From NCBI GenBank assembly GCA_021442155.1, contig CM038214.1:57010514-57074513 (forward strand): a stretch of DNA of 64,000 nucleotides, written 5' to 3'. Below are positions 1 through 12,144 of this stretch, in pieces (position 1 is the stretch's first letter; every line of letters begins with the position of its first letter). The translations under genes and the position numbers were made by a program. The notes below the pieces were generated by a model. It ran no database searches. It saw nothing but the letters and a program-made list of their open reading frames with translations, and had not been told where the DNA came from. This stretch comes from Cymbidium sinense. Taxonomy: Eukaryota > Streptophyta > Magnoliopsida > Asparagales > Orchidaceae.

Positions 1-1960
1 CTTCCAAAAATGGGAAAATAGGCTTGCAGCTAAACCCACAACCACGGGGTAGGCAAACTGAGAAGCCATGAAGAAAACCTAATTCTGCAAGGAGATAAGA
101 ATAAATAGGAAAACACATTCCTGGCAGAAAGGGGAAAATAAATTAGCCAAAGTAATCAGCAAAACAACAGCACCCTGCTGAACAAGAAAGACAACCCTAG
201 AAGCAGCTAGTTGAACAAAGGAATCAAAGATCCAGAGAAGCCAACAAATAAGATAATAAACAACAGCAAATTGGCCAAAGAACCACCTAATACAAATAGA
301 TAGTGCCTTAGATAAAACCTAGAAAGAACCAACAAAAAAACCCTGACAAAAATCAAACTGAAAAACCATTAAGAAAGTCCAAACCTGCAAGGAGAAAAGG
401 ATAAACAGGAGATAAGAAACACTCTCCTGGCAGGTTTGAAGAAAGAGGTTGGCCAAAGCAATCAGCAAAGCAACTCCAAAGGCACCTTGCTGGACAAGTA
501 GGACAACCCCATAAATTGCTTAATAGAGAGTCCGATCCGACGCCAATAACCAAGATGATAATTAATAGCAAAATGGACAAAAAAAACCCCAATGCAAATA
601 TACAAAACAAAAGTAAAGTCCCAGAAGGATAGGGAATGGATCAGGCCAAAGCTAGCTGAAATGAGATGATCAGCAGTAGCCCATAAGCTCATAAAAGAGA
701 TAAGTAATAAAGCAAAAGCTAGCAACCATTCAATAACCTCAAAAAGGTCCAGCTGATCAAGACAATCCAAAACCCCATAAGCATAAGCTAAAATCCAATT
801 ATGCAGTTGGGTAATCATAGTGCTGTGCATAGTTATAATAGAGCTAAAGGGGAGAAGACAGCAGATTAGGTGATCAGCTACAGCCTAGAAGCAAGCAGCA
901 AAGTTAGTCAAGATAAAAATAGGCAACAAATAGCCAAAAACCACAAGGTTAGCCTACAAATAGATATTAATTACAACAAAGGAAGTGTTGATTCTGCCCA
1001 TACATGATGGGAAGAGGGGATTAGCAATTACCATCAGCAAACCAACCCTAAGAGCAGCCTGCATGACAAAAAGCCCAAAAATCCAACAACCAAACATTAA
1101 AACATCAGAATAAATATTACATCCTACATAAGAAACACTAGGAAGTAACCTTGATACAATATAGGTTACTAAGTGGCTCCAAGCAGTTTCATCTTTGATA
1201 AACAGTAAGACACAAAATTTAATTCCAGCACTTAATCCCACAGCATCACTAAAATTGGAAATCTGGAGGTAATTCCAATCCATAATAAGGAGAAGAATAT
1301 CGATAAGTTAGATCAATAAAAGTTGAAGAGGGATATCTTAAGCATTGATGATCAAGGATTATAATTCCAAAAAAGGAAAGAAATATGTCCCTATTGATCA
1401 AAAAATATAGCATCAGCAAATAGAGCATTAAGTAGTATATCTCCCACTAGCAATGAGTAAACCCTTTATCATTAATAATGGAGAAAGATTGATAGTAAGA
1501 CCCAATCAAGAAGATAGTAAACCACAAGATGTTTTACTCATAATTGACTTAGTGGGAGTATTAAGATTATGCATCAGCAAATTCGAGAGGTACATCAACA
1601 CTTTATTAGTGTAAGTAACAAAAGTAGGAAGCCCCCAATTAAAGGAAATGTAATTAAACCAACAACACATGCCACTGAAATCAAAATAGCAAGTAGTATC
1701 TGGGTGAAACATCAGCAAAAACTAAGAGAACAACAACAGAATATAAAATGGGCATTCATTTAAGATATTGAACCATCAATCCCATAGGTTAGATTAATTT
1801 TTTGAGATAAGGGAGCCCAGATATCCAAATTAACCAAGCCAAATGAAATTTGGGTAGGGTGAGTTGATCAAAGAAGATTATACCATCCAATTTAGCTCCC
1901 ATTGGTAAGGTAATCAGACATGCATTACCCTCATGCCATGCATGAGTGATGTTAAAATTA
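1..1960 (-). repeat. LINE 3' UTR, G/T-rich on the sense strand, with an internal ~300-bp tandem duplication
   Basis: This stretch follows the RNase H domain and has no recognisable protein. Its minus strand is rich in G and T, so all its minus-strand frames translate into hydrophobic, W/L/F/C-rich strings with no family match. Two adjacent copies of a ~300-bp unit are visible: CAAACTG at 54-60 and 354-360, CTGCAAGGAGA at 85-95 and 385-395, CTGGCAG at 121-127 and 427-433. I treat the open frames here as composition artefacts. Confidence 0.7.
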
Positions 1961-1962
1961 TA

Positions 1963-2346
1963 TTAGGTAAGAAGAACTTTAGTTTGCTTGAGAAGGTAGT
2001 ACAATTCAATGTTGCTCATTTTGGTGGATGTCAAAAGATCAATCAGCGAAAGGGCATCCACCTCAATCCAAATATTGAGACAACCAATTTGAAGGCAAAT
2101 CTCAAGAGCTTTGTACACTGCCATAAGCTCAAAAGGAATAGAGCATGAATTAAGGGGGTAAGCAAAAGCACATAGGACTTTACCATTAAGATTTCTAAAA
2201 ATGCCACCACAACTTGAACCTTTATGAGAGACAGAGCCATCAGTATTAATTTTAATAGTATGATCATGAGGTTTTACCCAATAAACAATATTGTCATTTC
2301 TACAGTAGGGTTGATCCGGTAAGTTAAGACCCAGTTTATTGGCCAC
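1963..2346 (-). pseudogene. LINE ORF2 C-terminal RNase H domain (RVT_3 type), fragment
   Basis: The 127-residue frame holds a plant LINE RNase H that removes the RNA strand of the RNA/DNA hybrid during target-primed reverse transcription. Visible landmarks are KINTDGSVSHKGSSCGGIFR with the first catalytic Asp in TDGS, the Glu in FELMAVYKALEI, and the third acidic position in IWIEVDALSLIDLL. The fold core is therefore recognisable with its three main acidic residues. The frame is open only locally; both sides are interrupted, and it lies at the end of ORF2 just before the 3' UTR, as in L1-clade LINEs of flowering plants. The name comes from motif recognition only. Confidence 0.85.
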
Positions 2347-2399
2347 AAATTTACAACCTTTGAATTGGTTGTAGTGAATGAGATTGGCATTAGACTAGT

Positions 2400-2900
2400 C
2401 ATAAATTTTGTTTTTAATTCTAGCAATTATCCTCATGTGGTTCATGGGGATCTCACAATATTTTGCTTCATTTCTATCCAACCATATGAACCAAATAAGA
2501 GTGATAGCAGTTATGACTTTAATGACCTTTAATAGTATTGTCAAAATAAACTTCAAGAAGTTGATATAAAGTTAGGGAGCCATTGAAAATGATAATGTTA
2601 AAGAGATCATCATACCAAATCTAAAGTTTAGAAGCAATGGCCCCGTTAACAATGACATGATTCACATTCTCAATGTAAAAGCAGCATTGACATTTTGAAG
2701 GTAATTGAAAACTTTACCCCACAACAAGGAGTCAACAGGGATGAAGTTTTTCAAAATATGCCAAGTAAGAATAGAATAAGAAGTAGGGATAGTGTTATTC
2801 CAAAGTTTGAGAAACACATTGGAAGAATCATGAGTTTCTTCAATGTGAAGCCAAACATTTTTAAAGTTGAAATCACCATTCATGAGAGAGCTTAAAAGTA
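2400..2900 (-). pseudogene. LINE ORF2 zf-RVT-like zinc-binding region, broken
   Basis: The frame at 2662-2883 contains LWNNTIPTSYSILTWHILKN, followed by FIPVDSLLWGKV and a continuation CQCCFYIENVNHVI. This matches the conserved region between reverse transcriptase and RNase H in plant LINEs (W..IP...S.L.W.....P....L, then C..C). It probably binds zinc and helps nucleic-acid binding. Stops separate it from the RT and RNase H frames. The downstream part to about 2400 keeps only scattered similarity. The domain call rests on pattern and on position between RT and RNase H. Confidence 0.65.
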
Positions 2901-3489
2901 TTTGATCCGATTGGTAGGAATGATAGGAATGTAGTAAGTTTGTTCAAGAGAAAAGAAGGAATATAATCAAGAGCTTATTATTGTTCCACATATTATTCTA
3001 TCGGAAAGATTTTATTTTAATAGTGGAATGGGTAGAGAGTAGTCATCAATGGACCCACATCCACCTTATCTTGCTAAAAGAAGGAGGAGCAAGAGTTAAT
3101 CCCCCAAAAAATTAAGGATTTTACATCCCATTTGATGGAACAAAGTCTTTTCCAAACAGGAGAGTCTCCCGCTTTATAGGAACAAATGAGGAGGTGCTTA
3201 CCCTGATAATATTTAGTAGTCATGAAATTAGCCCAAAGACTATTGTTACTCCTAAAATTCCACCAGAGTTTTTAGGAAAAGAAAGTGATAGCTTCTCTGA
3301 TTGGCTTACATCCAAGACCACCTTCGCGAGTGCCAAAACTTTTTAAACCAAGAGGTCCAGGCATTCTTTTAGATGAGTTAGAGAGCCCCGTAAAAATTTG
3401 TTAAGGAGACACTCAATTGCTAATGATAGACATGGTCAGTACAATGGTTTGGATGAGATATAAAGGCATAAAATTAAGAGTGCTCTTAA

Positions 3490-4475
3490 TCAAAGTGAGC
3501 CTACCACCGAAAGAGAGTAAATAAAATTCTCAAATAGAAATTTTATTAGAGATTTTCTTGACAAGATCATCAAAAAGATGAGATCTTTTCTGACCTTTAA
3601 AAAGTGGAGCCCCGAGATAATTAATAGGAAGTTGATGTTGCTGAAAATTAGTAATTCTAGAGATTTGGTTGAGCCTATTGGTAGGGATTTTAGCAGAAGG
3701 AATGAAACAACATTTTCCTTCATTGAGAAAGAGACCACTTTCTTTGCCAAATTCATTTAAAAGGTTTTTAATAGTTTTATTGTGCAGAACTGAGATGAGA
3801 AACATGGAGACCACCATGAGTTTTAAAAAACATGGTAGGATTTTTATTGAAAAGATCATTCAGGCTCCTCGAAAGATATTCAATAGCAATAATAAAAAGA
3901 GAGGGTGAAAGGGGGTCTCCTTGTCTTAAGTGCCTTGAAGTAAAGAAACCTAGGGACTCACCATTCATAATAACAGAGAACCAAACATTGGTAATACAGT
4001 TTTTGATGAGGCGGATGAAATTATCAGAAAACCTAAACAAATGTAAGATTTGAAAGAGGAAATCTCACGAGAGGTTATCATAAGTTTTAGAGATGTCCAA
4101 TTTGAGGAGGATGTTGCCTATAGTAGGAACATCAATGTCATGAACCCAGAAGAATATTGTCGATATAGCTCTCTTTTTAACGAAGCCAGTTTGGTTAGGA
4201 GAAATAATTTTAGGGAGCAGTGGACTTATCCTATTATTAATTAATTTAGCAATGAGTTTTTAAAAGAAGGTGCAAAGGCTGATAGGTCTAAAATCTCCCC
4301 AAGAATCAGGATTATTAGTTTTGGGAATGAGGACAATGGAAGTGCTAGAAAAGAATCTAGGTAAAGAAAGCGTCAAAGAAATCAATAATAGCATCATCAA
4401 CAAGGTCGTTAATAAAAGGCCAACAATCTGAAAGAAATGGGTCGTAGTACATCGGCTAGCAACAGTCGTATTCAT
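3490..4475 (-). pseudogene. LINE ORF2 reverse transcriptase, frameshifted, catalytic ADD motif lost
   Basis: Three minus-strand frames together carry the LINE reverse transcriptase. In order they show SIVLIPKTNNPDSWGDFRPI (4475-4260), then NQTGFVKKRAIS and LKLDISKTYDNLS (the first catalytic Asp region, fourth residue of LKLD), then GFFTSRHLRQGDPLSPSLFI with the diagnostic LRQGDPLSP, then SGLFLNEGKCCFIPSAK and INYLGAPLFKG (3859-3530). The expected (F/Y)ADD box should follow VSHL; instead the frame reads VSHLSSAQ and stops, so the active-site Asp pair appears deleted. With several stops, this enzyme is dead. Confidence 0.9.
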
Positions 4476-4479
4476 GCTA

Positions 4480-4900
4480 TTGAGAGTACTACTAATCTCG
4501 ACTTCAATAGGGGCAAAGTGAGTAAATGATTTTCATCATTAGTAATCATACGGATCGTGTGTGTGTTGGAGAGGGCTTCTAAGGGAGGGTTGATGTTTAA
4601 TAAATTTTGAAAATGTTGTATGAAGAATCTTTAATTTCATTATTATCGGTGATCCATTCATTAATATTTTTGATTTTTTGAATAGAGTTTAAGGCTTTCC
4701 TTTTTTTGAAAGAGCATGGAAATACCTTGTATTTCTATCACCATCGACATTATGTTTGCTAGCAACCTTTTGGCCATGGTTTCCTCCATATTCGATAATT
4801 TATCAAGTTATCTTTAGCGATGTTCAACTCATCAAGCTTACTAGGATCAGTTAAGACAACATCTTCAAGGGAGCAAACTAATTGTTCCGTAATTTTGAGA
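4480..4900 (-). other. LINE ORF2 linker between endonuclease and reverse transcriptase, degenerate
   Basis: No motif is recognisable, but position and orientation make this the linker that normally joins the two domains. It is saturated with stops on the minus strand. Confidence 0.45.
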
Positions 4901-5746
4901 TTAGCAAAAGATTTTAAAATGATGCTTGTTCCACCAATTTAAGTTTTGTTTAAGTCTTTTGAGCTTAAGCCAAAGCTGAATCATGCCTTTAATGGAATAG
5001 TCTGGGTGAATAGGGGCCATCCAATTAATGGAAACAACATTAATGAAATCATGTTGGGTCCACATATTTTGGAATCTAAAATGAGTAGGGTAGGAAAGAT
5101 TATCGGAAGAAGTTTTGATAGAGATCAAAAGTGGAGCATGGTCGACAAAGTTAAATGCTAGAAGTGAGGGGCCATTGATTAATCCAAAGGGAATTAAAGA
5201 GGGTCCTATCAAGCGTTTGTCTAGAGTTATAGCGTATGGAGAGCTAGAAAACCAATATCAATCGGGTTGGTGAGGATCATATTAGAGAAATCTTCCATGG
5301 AATGGATGTTAGAGAGCGACCTCTCCTTCTTTAGGAAGCAATAATAGTGTTGAAATCACCCCCCCACAACGTGGTTTGTTAACCGAGGAGAAGGTTCTTA
5401 AGTGATCCCAAAGGATGTTCCTACCATTATTACAAGAAGCATAGATAAAGGAACCAAGAGCAGAAAATTCACCCAATGAGATTTGAACATTAACCAATTG
5501 TTTGAGATCATCAAGGATAGAAATGTTGATTAAATTATTCCAAAAATACCAAATTTTATTACTAATATTATAAAAGAAATTTTGAAAGCCAAGCATTCTA
5601 GCAACATGGGTGATCTTAGAAGAGTGAATGAATGGCTCAATAATAACAAGTAAGGTTATGTTATGAGTGCGACAAAGGCTACTAACACAATTGCGGTCAG
5701 TGAGAGTTCCAATACCCCGAACATTCCAAATAAGAAAATTGATCAT
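4901..5746 (-). pseudogene. LINE ORF2 apurinic-type endonuclease domain, frameshifted
   Basis: The ORF2 start is best placed at the ATG at 5744-5746, which opens MINFLIWNVRGIG, the usual beginning of plant LINE ORF2; an upstream in-frame ATG at 5807-5809 adds a hydrophobic leader unlikely to be real. The NVRG motif supplies the first catalytic Asn and IIEPF the metal-binding Glu. The central GDFN-like motif is damaged (the frame reads CGGVIS). A second frame (5212-4901) keeps RLIGPS and VDHAPLLI, the final catalytic Asp-His pair. This domain nicks the target DNA to prime reverse transcription. At least one frameshift and one stop separate the halves. Confidence 0.85.
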
Positions 5747-6107
5747 AATAAGGTGGAAGGAAAAGAAAAGAGATAACGGAAAAATTGAAGGAGAAGAAAA
5801 AGAGAGCATGAAGCAATTATTTGTGAGAAGTTAGAGAAGATCGAGTGGTTCTAGGAAATTCTATTAGGGATTTTTTTTAAATAATTTGAAAAGGCCTATC
5901 TATGTCCAATGTATCTCCATCGAAGGGAGTGGTTGGTGATATTGAATAGGAGCAGATTCGTCAAAGCATTCTTAATGGTGATTTCTCCTTCTTGGTATCG
6001 AGTTAGGTTGAAATCGGATTAGCATGGATATCACTCTAGGGTAATAGAAGGAGAGGTTGTGACACCATTAATAGCACAAATTTCATTCTTATTTCCATGA
6101 TGATTAT

Positions 6108-7260
6108 TCAATTTTGGTCCATCACCAAAGTATCAACATTTTTTAGAACAATTCTAGAATTAATTTTGAGATTTTGATCCAACTTGAGATTCCCATTCAA
6201 ATCACCATTATGGTTCATTTGAGTGAAGGGATTGTCTTGTGATGCCAAATTATTACAAGTAGGAGTAATGTTAATTAAGTTATCATTAGTTTCCTCACAA
6301 ACCTCAATATCATTATTTTTACCATGCTCAGATTGTTCTCCAATAGGCAAATTAGTAGATAGTAAAGGAGTAGGGGTAGGAGGGTGAGTCCCATTTTGAG
6401 TAGCTTTAGGCACATAAGTGAACTTATTGGTTTTTTCATTTCCTAGAGTGGGATTAAGATCCAATTTATTCTTTTAAGATTAGGGTGTAACACAAAGCAT
6501 TGAGTGATCATGACCATGGATCTTACAAGTGTGCAAAAAATAGGAAATTTTCAAATTCCACTTTTGATTATACCCAAATTTTTTTTTTCGATCCAAACTT
6601 CTTTAGGGTACTTTTAGTAATATCAATCTCAACCAAGATATGTGCAACTGATGGTCGAGATCTCACGGTGATGGCCTGATCAATTTGATGGGGCCTACCA
6701 AAGAGAGCACCAATCACAAATAGGACTTGATGGGTAACATAATGTATCCTCATGTTTGGAAAGGCTATCCATAAAGGAACAATAGGGGATTCCTCTTTGA
6801 CATCAAAAAGAGGTGACTATTTCAAGAGCCTCATTTGACAATTGTACACAAAGTAGGAGTGATGAGCAAAGACTCTTGAGTAGTTTAAATCATTTGATAG
6901 TTGAATAAGGATATGCTTAGGATTGATCAACCCGATAGTGAAAACTCCAGCTTTAGACTATGAAAGAAGGATCGTATATTGTCAAGAGTCGAAAGACGTA
7001 AGGAAAATTTTCCAACTAAAGAAAATTAAAAGGGCTTTGCCAATTTTTCCACATCAAGATCTGAGCACATTATAGTCGGCATTCCATGGAAGGAAGTTGA
7101 GATTAAGTTAATCGAAGCATTAGAGCAAGTGTTATTACTAGATAATGCATCCTTGAAGGACTTGACAATAGGCACAGTAATGGATGAAGTCGGATCCAAA
7201 TTACCTTGTAGAACGGAAGGCTTAGCCAACACCTCCAAGTTCAATGAGCTCGGTTACCTG
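6108..7260 (-). pseudogene. LINE ORF1, DUF4283-like RNA-binding protein with zinc-knuckle remnant, broken
   Basis: Several frames together resemble the ORF1 protein of plant LINEs, which coats the element RNA. The N-terminal piece (7244-7026) reads NLEVLAKPSVLQG. The DUF4283 region is split between frames: RLLTIYD and SWSFHYRVDQS around 6900-7000, then VLFVIGALFGRPHQID and SVAHILVEIDITK (6753-6568), typical of this family. A degenerate zinc-knuckle region with IHGHDHSMLC follows at about 6500 in a shifted frame. The piece at 6464-6108 is a polar, Asn/Pro/Thr-rich tail, normal for the C-terminal half. Multiple frameshifts are present. The only candidate N-terminal start in the open frame is a non-ATG codon, so the original start is uncertain. 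Confidence 0.75.
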
Positions 7261-7435
7261 AGAAGCGGTGCCTCTTGATAGATCAAGAAAAAGGAAAAAT
7301 AACATAAATCAACGAGAGCAATAAACCAGAAAATATGATCGGGGAAGGCTGATGAGCGGCCAAACCATAAGAAAAATGAAAGGGAACATGAAATAGCCAG
7401 AGAGAGCCGCCAAGAGGAGAGGAACAGAGGGGTTT

Positions 7436-7625
7436 GGGGTTTAATAATAGTTTAGGGTTTAGGGTTTTGGGTTTAGGGTTTAGGGTTTACGGCTTAGGGT
7501 TTTAAGGTTTAGGGTTTAGGGTTTAGGGCTTAGGGTTTAAGGTTTCGGGTGTACAATTTTGGTTTAATGTTTATGGTTTATGGTTTTATTATTTAGGGTT
7601 GTTTAAGTTTAGGGTTTTGGGGAAA
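7436..7625 (+). repeat. Degenerate telomere-like repeat between two LINE sequences
   Basis: A short run of TTTAGGG and near variants (TTTAAGG, TTTACGG, TTTATGG) on the plus strand. It separates the 5' end of the LINE on its left from the 3' end of the LINE-like module on its right. Confidence 0.9.
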
Positions 7626-7626
7626 G

Positions 7627-9378
7627 TTAAAATTATCATAAAAGGAAAGATACAATATCTTTAAAAGGGGTAAATTAAAATTTCACTCTTAGAGCTGAAA
7701 CCTAAAGAGCTAAACCCCATCTAAGTACATTAAAAAAGAAAAAAATACAAAGAGCAAATATCAGTTAAAAGCATAAGAGAAAAAGTCGAGTAAAACTAAA
7801 ACAAATCTTGAAAATAGTAATAGGATGAGTCAACAGTAGTTAATGATTCCTTTGAGAAAGTAGGATAAGCAAGATCCACAATATGAACTTGGGTTAATTG
7901 TAATGTCCATTTCTATAAAGTTTCAACTTGTATAAGAAATTAGAAAATCACTACAAAGGCAAAATGATAGCTAAAAGGATAAAGACAAAGAAAGGAGAGA
8001 GATAAGATAGAGGGCTAAGTTAAGATCACCTCAAAGGGCAACAATACATATGAGCATCCAAACATCATAAAGAAGGGTTATAATCATATGTAATGCTACT
8101 AACCAGATAGAAGAGGTGAGTAACATTGAATCCATTATAACCGGATGATATAAGCAAATAACTAAGGCCGTATTAGTTCGGATCTTGTGCCATTAAATAA
8201 AGTGCAACTAGAAACTAGCTAAACCACTAAATGAAAACCATAGTAGACTATTAACAATAACCAGGAGAGGATAGAATAAAGTCAGAACACCAACAATAGC
8301 CATTATCCAAATAACCATCCAAGCTCCAAACTAGGGAAAGTAGAACCAGCCATCAGCAAGAACCAAACCCATGCCAATTAACAAAGAAATAACCAACAAA
8401 ACCAAGATATGAGACCTCAAGCCAAAGTCCCAATAAGTAGCAGCCACCAAGCCAAACCAGGGTGAGCAACCACAAATAACTAAATGGCTCAGAAATAAAG
8501 CCATCAACTGAAGGAAACATAAATTGTAGTCAGTACAAATCACTAGAAGATAAAATAGCCACACAAAAGGGGGCCAAAGGCAGCCACCAACCACCAAAAA
8601 CCAAAAATTTCAATCCACAATGATCATCAAAGGTTTGACTAACACATCAAAAGGATCATGTCCAAGAAGAAGGAAAAGAACAAGGTAAAATCAACTAACC
8701 AAGATTTCAAGGACAACTAAAATCCTTTAACCAAACCTAAGTAAAATAAGGCAACCACCAAGAATAATCCATCATAAGAAACCAACAAAGGAAGTTTAGG
8801 AAAAGTAAAAAACCAATAAAGCACCATGAGGTCTAAAAGCCACCATAGAAAGATAATAATAATAGCTAGCAAGATCAACTAAAAAACCAAACCCATCAAT
8901 AAAGACTAACCTGATAGGATGCATAATAACAACATAAACCCTGCTACAAATAATGTACCCAAGGCTAATCACAGGAGAATACCTAAACACAAAATAAAAG
9001 AAAAAAAAAGATCCAGCAATAAACAACAAGGCACTGGGAGGCAACCCATAAAGAAGTAGCCGAAAACTCTCCAAAGGAGGCCTAGAAAGGCAAATAATAG
9101 TTCCCACTAGGAAAGCCACCCATTCAACCATGAAAACTAACAAAAGTAATTAGTTCAAGAGGGAGCCAACAACCAAAAGTGAGTAAATAGAATAAAGCTT
9201 GAGTAGAAAACATCTCATCCACCATCATGCAAAGTAATAAGGCAGAGAAGACAATAACCACCAGGCTGAAAAACCAAGCCAACCAAAGATTGAAAGATAG
9301 GAACCACCAGGTAGCAACCACAAGGCCAACCTATAAGGAAGAGGTCAAAAATATAACCTAGTTTAAGCCAAAAAGTGA
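7627..9378 (-). mobile_element. LINE 3'-end-like module, copy 1
   Basis: On the minus strand this block ends in a tail typical of plant LINE 3' ends: GGTTTAGCTCTTTAGGTTTC followed shortly by TACCCCTTTTAAAG and a TCCTTTTATGATAAT end. The body is G/T-rich like the LINE 3' UTR at 1-1960. It has no RT or endonuclease motif, so it is either a 5'-truncated LINE copy or a short non-autonomous derivative. A second copy with the same two endpoints lies at 18163-19915. The minus-strand open frames (for example 8796-9143 and 9124-9321) encode hydrophobic strings that I attribute to composition. TTTAGGG repeats border both sides. Confidence 0.65.
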
Positions 9379-9384
9379 AAATAA

Positions 9385-12139
9385 GTTTAGGGTTTAGGGT
9401 TTAGGGTTTAGGGCTAGGGTTTAGGGTTTAGGGTTTATAGTTATGGTTTATAGTTTAGGGTTTAGGGTTTTAAGGGTTTAGGGTTTAGGGTTGTAGGATT
9501 TAAGGTTTAGGGTTTAGGGTTTAGGGTTTAGGGGTTAGGTTAGTTTAGGGTTCACGGGTTAGGGTTTAGGGTTTATGGTTTTATAGGGTTTACAGTTTAG
9601 GGTTTTGGGTTTTAGGGTTTAGGGTTTAAGGTTTATGATATTTCAGGGTTTGGGGTTCAGGATTTACTTTAGGTTTAGGGTTTTTTTTTAATTAATTAAA
9701 CTCGTATGTTTAAGTTTAGTTAGTTTATTTAATTTATTATTTATTTATTTTATTTTTTTCCTTTTTATTTATGTTTATTTTTATTTTTATTTAGTTTAGT
9801 TTATTTATTTTAGGTTTATTTATTTTAGTTTAGGTTTTTCATTTTAATTTATTTTTTTAGGTTTAGGTTTAGGTTTATGTTTATTTTTTAGTTTAGCCTT
9901 TTTTTTAGGTTTATGTTTAATTTATTATTTTTACTTTTAGATTTAGGTTTTTTTTGTTTAAGTTTTAGGCTTTTATTTTAGATTTATTTTTAGATTTTAT
10001 ATTTTAATTTAGGTTTAGGTTTATCTTTAATTTATTTTATTTTATTTACTTTAGGGTTTAGGTTTTTTTTATTTTAGGTTTAGGTTTATCTTTATTTATT
10101 TTAGTTTAGGTTTATGTTTATTTTATTTTGCTTATTTTAAGTTTAGGTTTTTTTTAGTTTAGGGTTTAGGTTTTATTTTATATATATTTTTACATTTTAT
10201 TTTAGGTTTATTTATAAGTTTAGGTTTATATTTAGTTTTTATTTAATTTTATTTTAGGCTTATTTTATTTTTATTTTATGTTTAGTTTTTATTTTATTTA
10301 GGTTTTTTATTTTTTAGGTTTATTTTATTTTATTTAGTTTAGTTTAGGTTTATATTTATTTATTTTAGTTTAGTTTCTATTTTAATTTTATTTTATTTTT
10401 AGGTTTAGGTTTTATTTTAGGTTTTTATTTTATTTTACTTTTTTATTTTATTTAAGTTTAAGTTTTTTATTTATTTTATTTTAAGGTTTTATTTAGTTTA
10501 GGTTTAGGTTTTTAGGTTTTTAGGGTTTAAGATTTAGGGTTTAGGGTTTGGGGTTTAGGGTTTAGGGTTGTTGGCTTTAGGGTTTAGGGTTTAGTTATTT
10601 GGTTTTAGGTTTTCAAGGTTTAGGGTTAGTTTTAGGGTTTAGCATTTTAGGTATAGGGTTTAGGGTTTAGGGTTCTTAAGGTTTAGGGTTAGTTTAGGGT
10701 TTATGGTTTAGGGTTTAGGGTTTAGGGTTTGGGTTTTATGGCTTCAGCTTTTGGTTTTAGGGTTTAAGGTTTAGGGTTTATGGTTTATGGTTTTAGGGTT
10801 TAGGGTTTAGGGTTTAAGGTTAAGGGTTTTAGAGTTTTAAAATTTAGGATTTAGGGTTAAGGGTTAGTTTTAGGGTTTAGCTTTTTAGGCTTAGGGTTTA
10901 GGGTCTAGTGTGTAGGATTTAGGATGAAGGATTTTTAGGGTTTAGGGTAGTTTAGGGTTTAAGGTTTAGGATTTAGGTTTTTAGGGTTTAGGATTTATGG
11001 TTTAGGGTTTAGGGTTTGGGTTATGGTTTAGGTTTTAAAGTTATAAGGTTTTGGGTTTTAGGGTTTAGGGTTTAGGGTGGTGGGTTATGGGTGTAGGGTT
11101 TAGGGTTTAGTGTCAGTTTTAGGGTTAGGGTATATTTTATTTTTTATTTTTATTTTATTTTTATATTCTTAAATTTTTAAATTAAATAAATAAGTAGGTT
11201 TATGTTATTTAGTTTAATTTTTATTTATTTTATTTATTTTATTTTTTTATTTTTATTTAGGTATATTTTTATTGATATATAGTTTAGTTTATTTATTTTA
11301 GGTTTATTTATTTTAGTTTAAGTTTTTTATTTTATTTTATTTTTATGGTTTAGGTGTAGGTTTAGGTTGATTTTTTAGTTTAATTTTTTTTTTTTTAGGT
11401 TTAGGTTTTTTTTTTTTAGTTTAGGTTTAGCTTTTTATTTTATTTTTTTAGGTTTAGGTTTCTAAATTTTATTTTAGGTTTATTTTTAGTTTTAATTTTT
11501 TAGTTTAGGTTATGTCTTTTTTTAGTTTATTTTATTTTATTTACTTTAGGCTTAGCTTTATGTTTTCTTTATTTTAGTTTTAATTATTTTAGTTTAATTT
11601 ATTATAGTTTAGGTTTAGGTTTATTTTATTTTTATTTTAGGCTTAGGTTTTTTTCTTTTTAGTTTAGGGGTTAGGTTTTATTTTTTATTTATTTTTATGT
11701 TTTACTTTTAGGTATATTTTTTAGGTTTAGGTTTTTAATTGATTTTGATTTTATTTTATATTAGGTTTATTTTATTTTTATTTTAGGTTTAGTTTTTATT
11801 TTATTTAGATTTTTTATTTTTTTAGTTTAGTTTAGGGTTTTATTTATTTTATTTTATTTTAGTTTTTTTATTTTTTTATTTTTATTTTTTTAGGTTTAGG
11901 TTTAGGTTTTTGTTTTAATTTGTTTTATGTTTTATTTTATTTTGGTTTAAGTTATTTATTTATTTTATTTTTATGTTTTATTTAGTTTAGGTTTAGGATT
12001 TTAGCTTTTTAGGGTTTAGGGTTAGTTTTGGGTTTAAGGTTTAGGGTTTATGGTTTATGGTTTAAGGTTTATGGTTTTAGGGTTTAGGGTTTAAGTTTTA
12101 GGTTTAAGGTTCATGTTTTAATTTAGGGTTTAGGATTTT
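9385..12139 (+). repeat. Degenerate telomere-like array, segment 1
   Basis: TTTAGGG-rich blocks (9385-9690, 10500-11130, 12000-12139) alternate with A/T-rich blocks of TTTATTTTATTTTAGG type (9690-10500, 11180-12000). The longest perfect TTTAGGG runs are only a few units. The G-rich strand is the plus strand throughout. No coding sequence is visible. Confidence 0.95.
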
Positions 12140-12144
12140 TATTT

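Larger units (their letters stand above)
1..7430 (-). mobile_element. Decayed L1-type LINE (non-LTR retrotransposon), 3' end off the left edge
   Basis: Reading the minus strand from right to left gives the order of a plant L1-clade LINE: a short 5' UTR (about 7430-7260), a DUF4283-like ORF1, then an ORF2 with apurinic-type endonuclease, reverse transcriptase, zf-RVT-like zinc domain and RNase H, followed by a long G/T-rich 3' UTR. Every ORF is broken by stops and frameshifts, so this copy cannot move by itself. The 5' end abuts TTTAGGG repeats at about 7436. The 3' end and any poly-A tail or target-site duplication lie outside the window. Class and orientation are secure from the protein motifs; the exact 5' boundary is inferred from the switch to telomere-like sequence. 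Confidence 0.9.

Noticed and set aside
8331..9321. Hydrophobic minus-strand ORFs that look like membrane proteins
   Set aside because: The minus strand is G/T-rich, which yields L/F/V/W/C strings in every frame. The frames are not preserved in the duplicate at 18163-19915 and match no family.
9385..9690. A functional telomere end
   Set aside because: The TTTAGGG units are heavily degenerate, interrupted by other sequence, and followed by more than 50 kb of other DNA; this is interstitial or subtelomeric.
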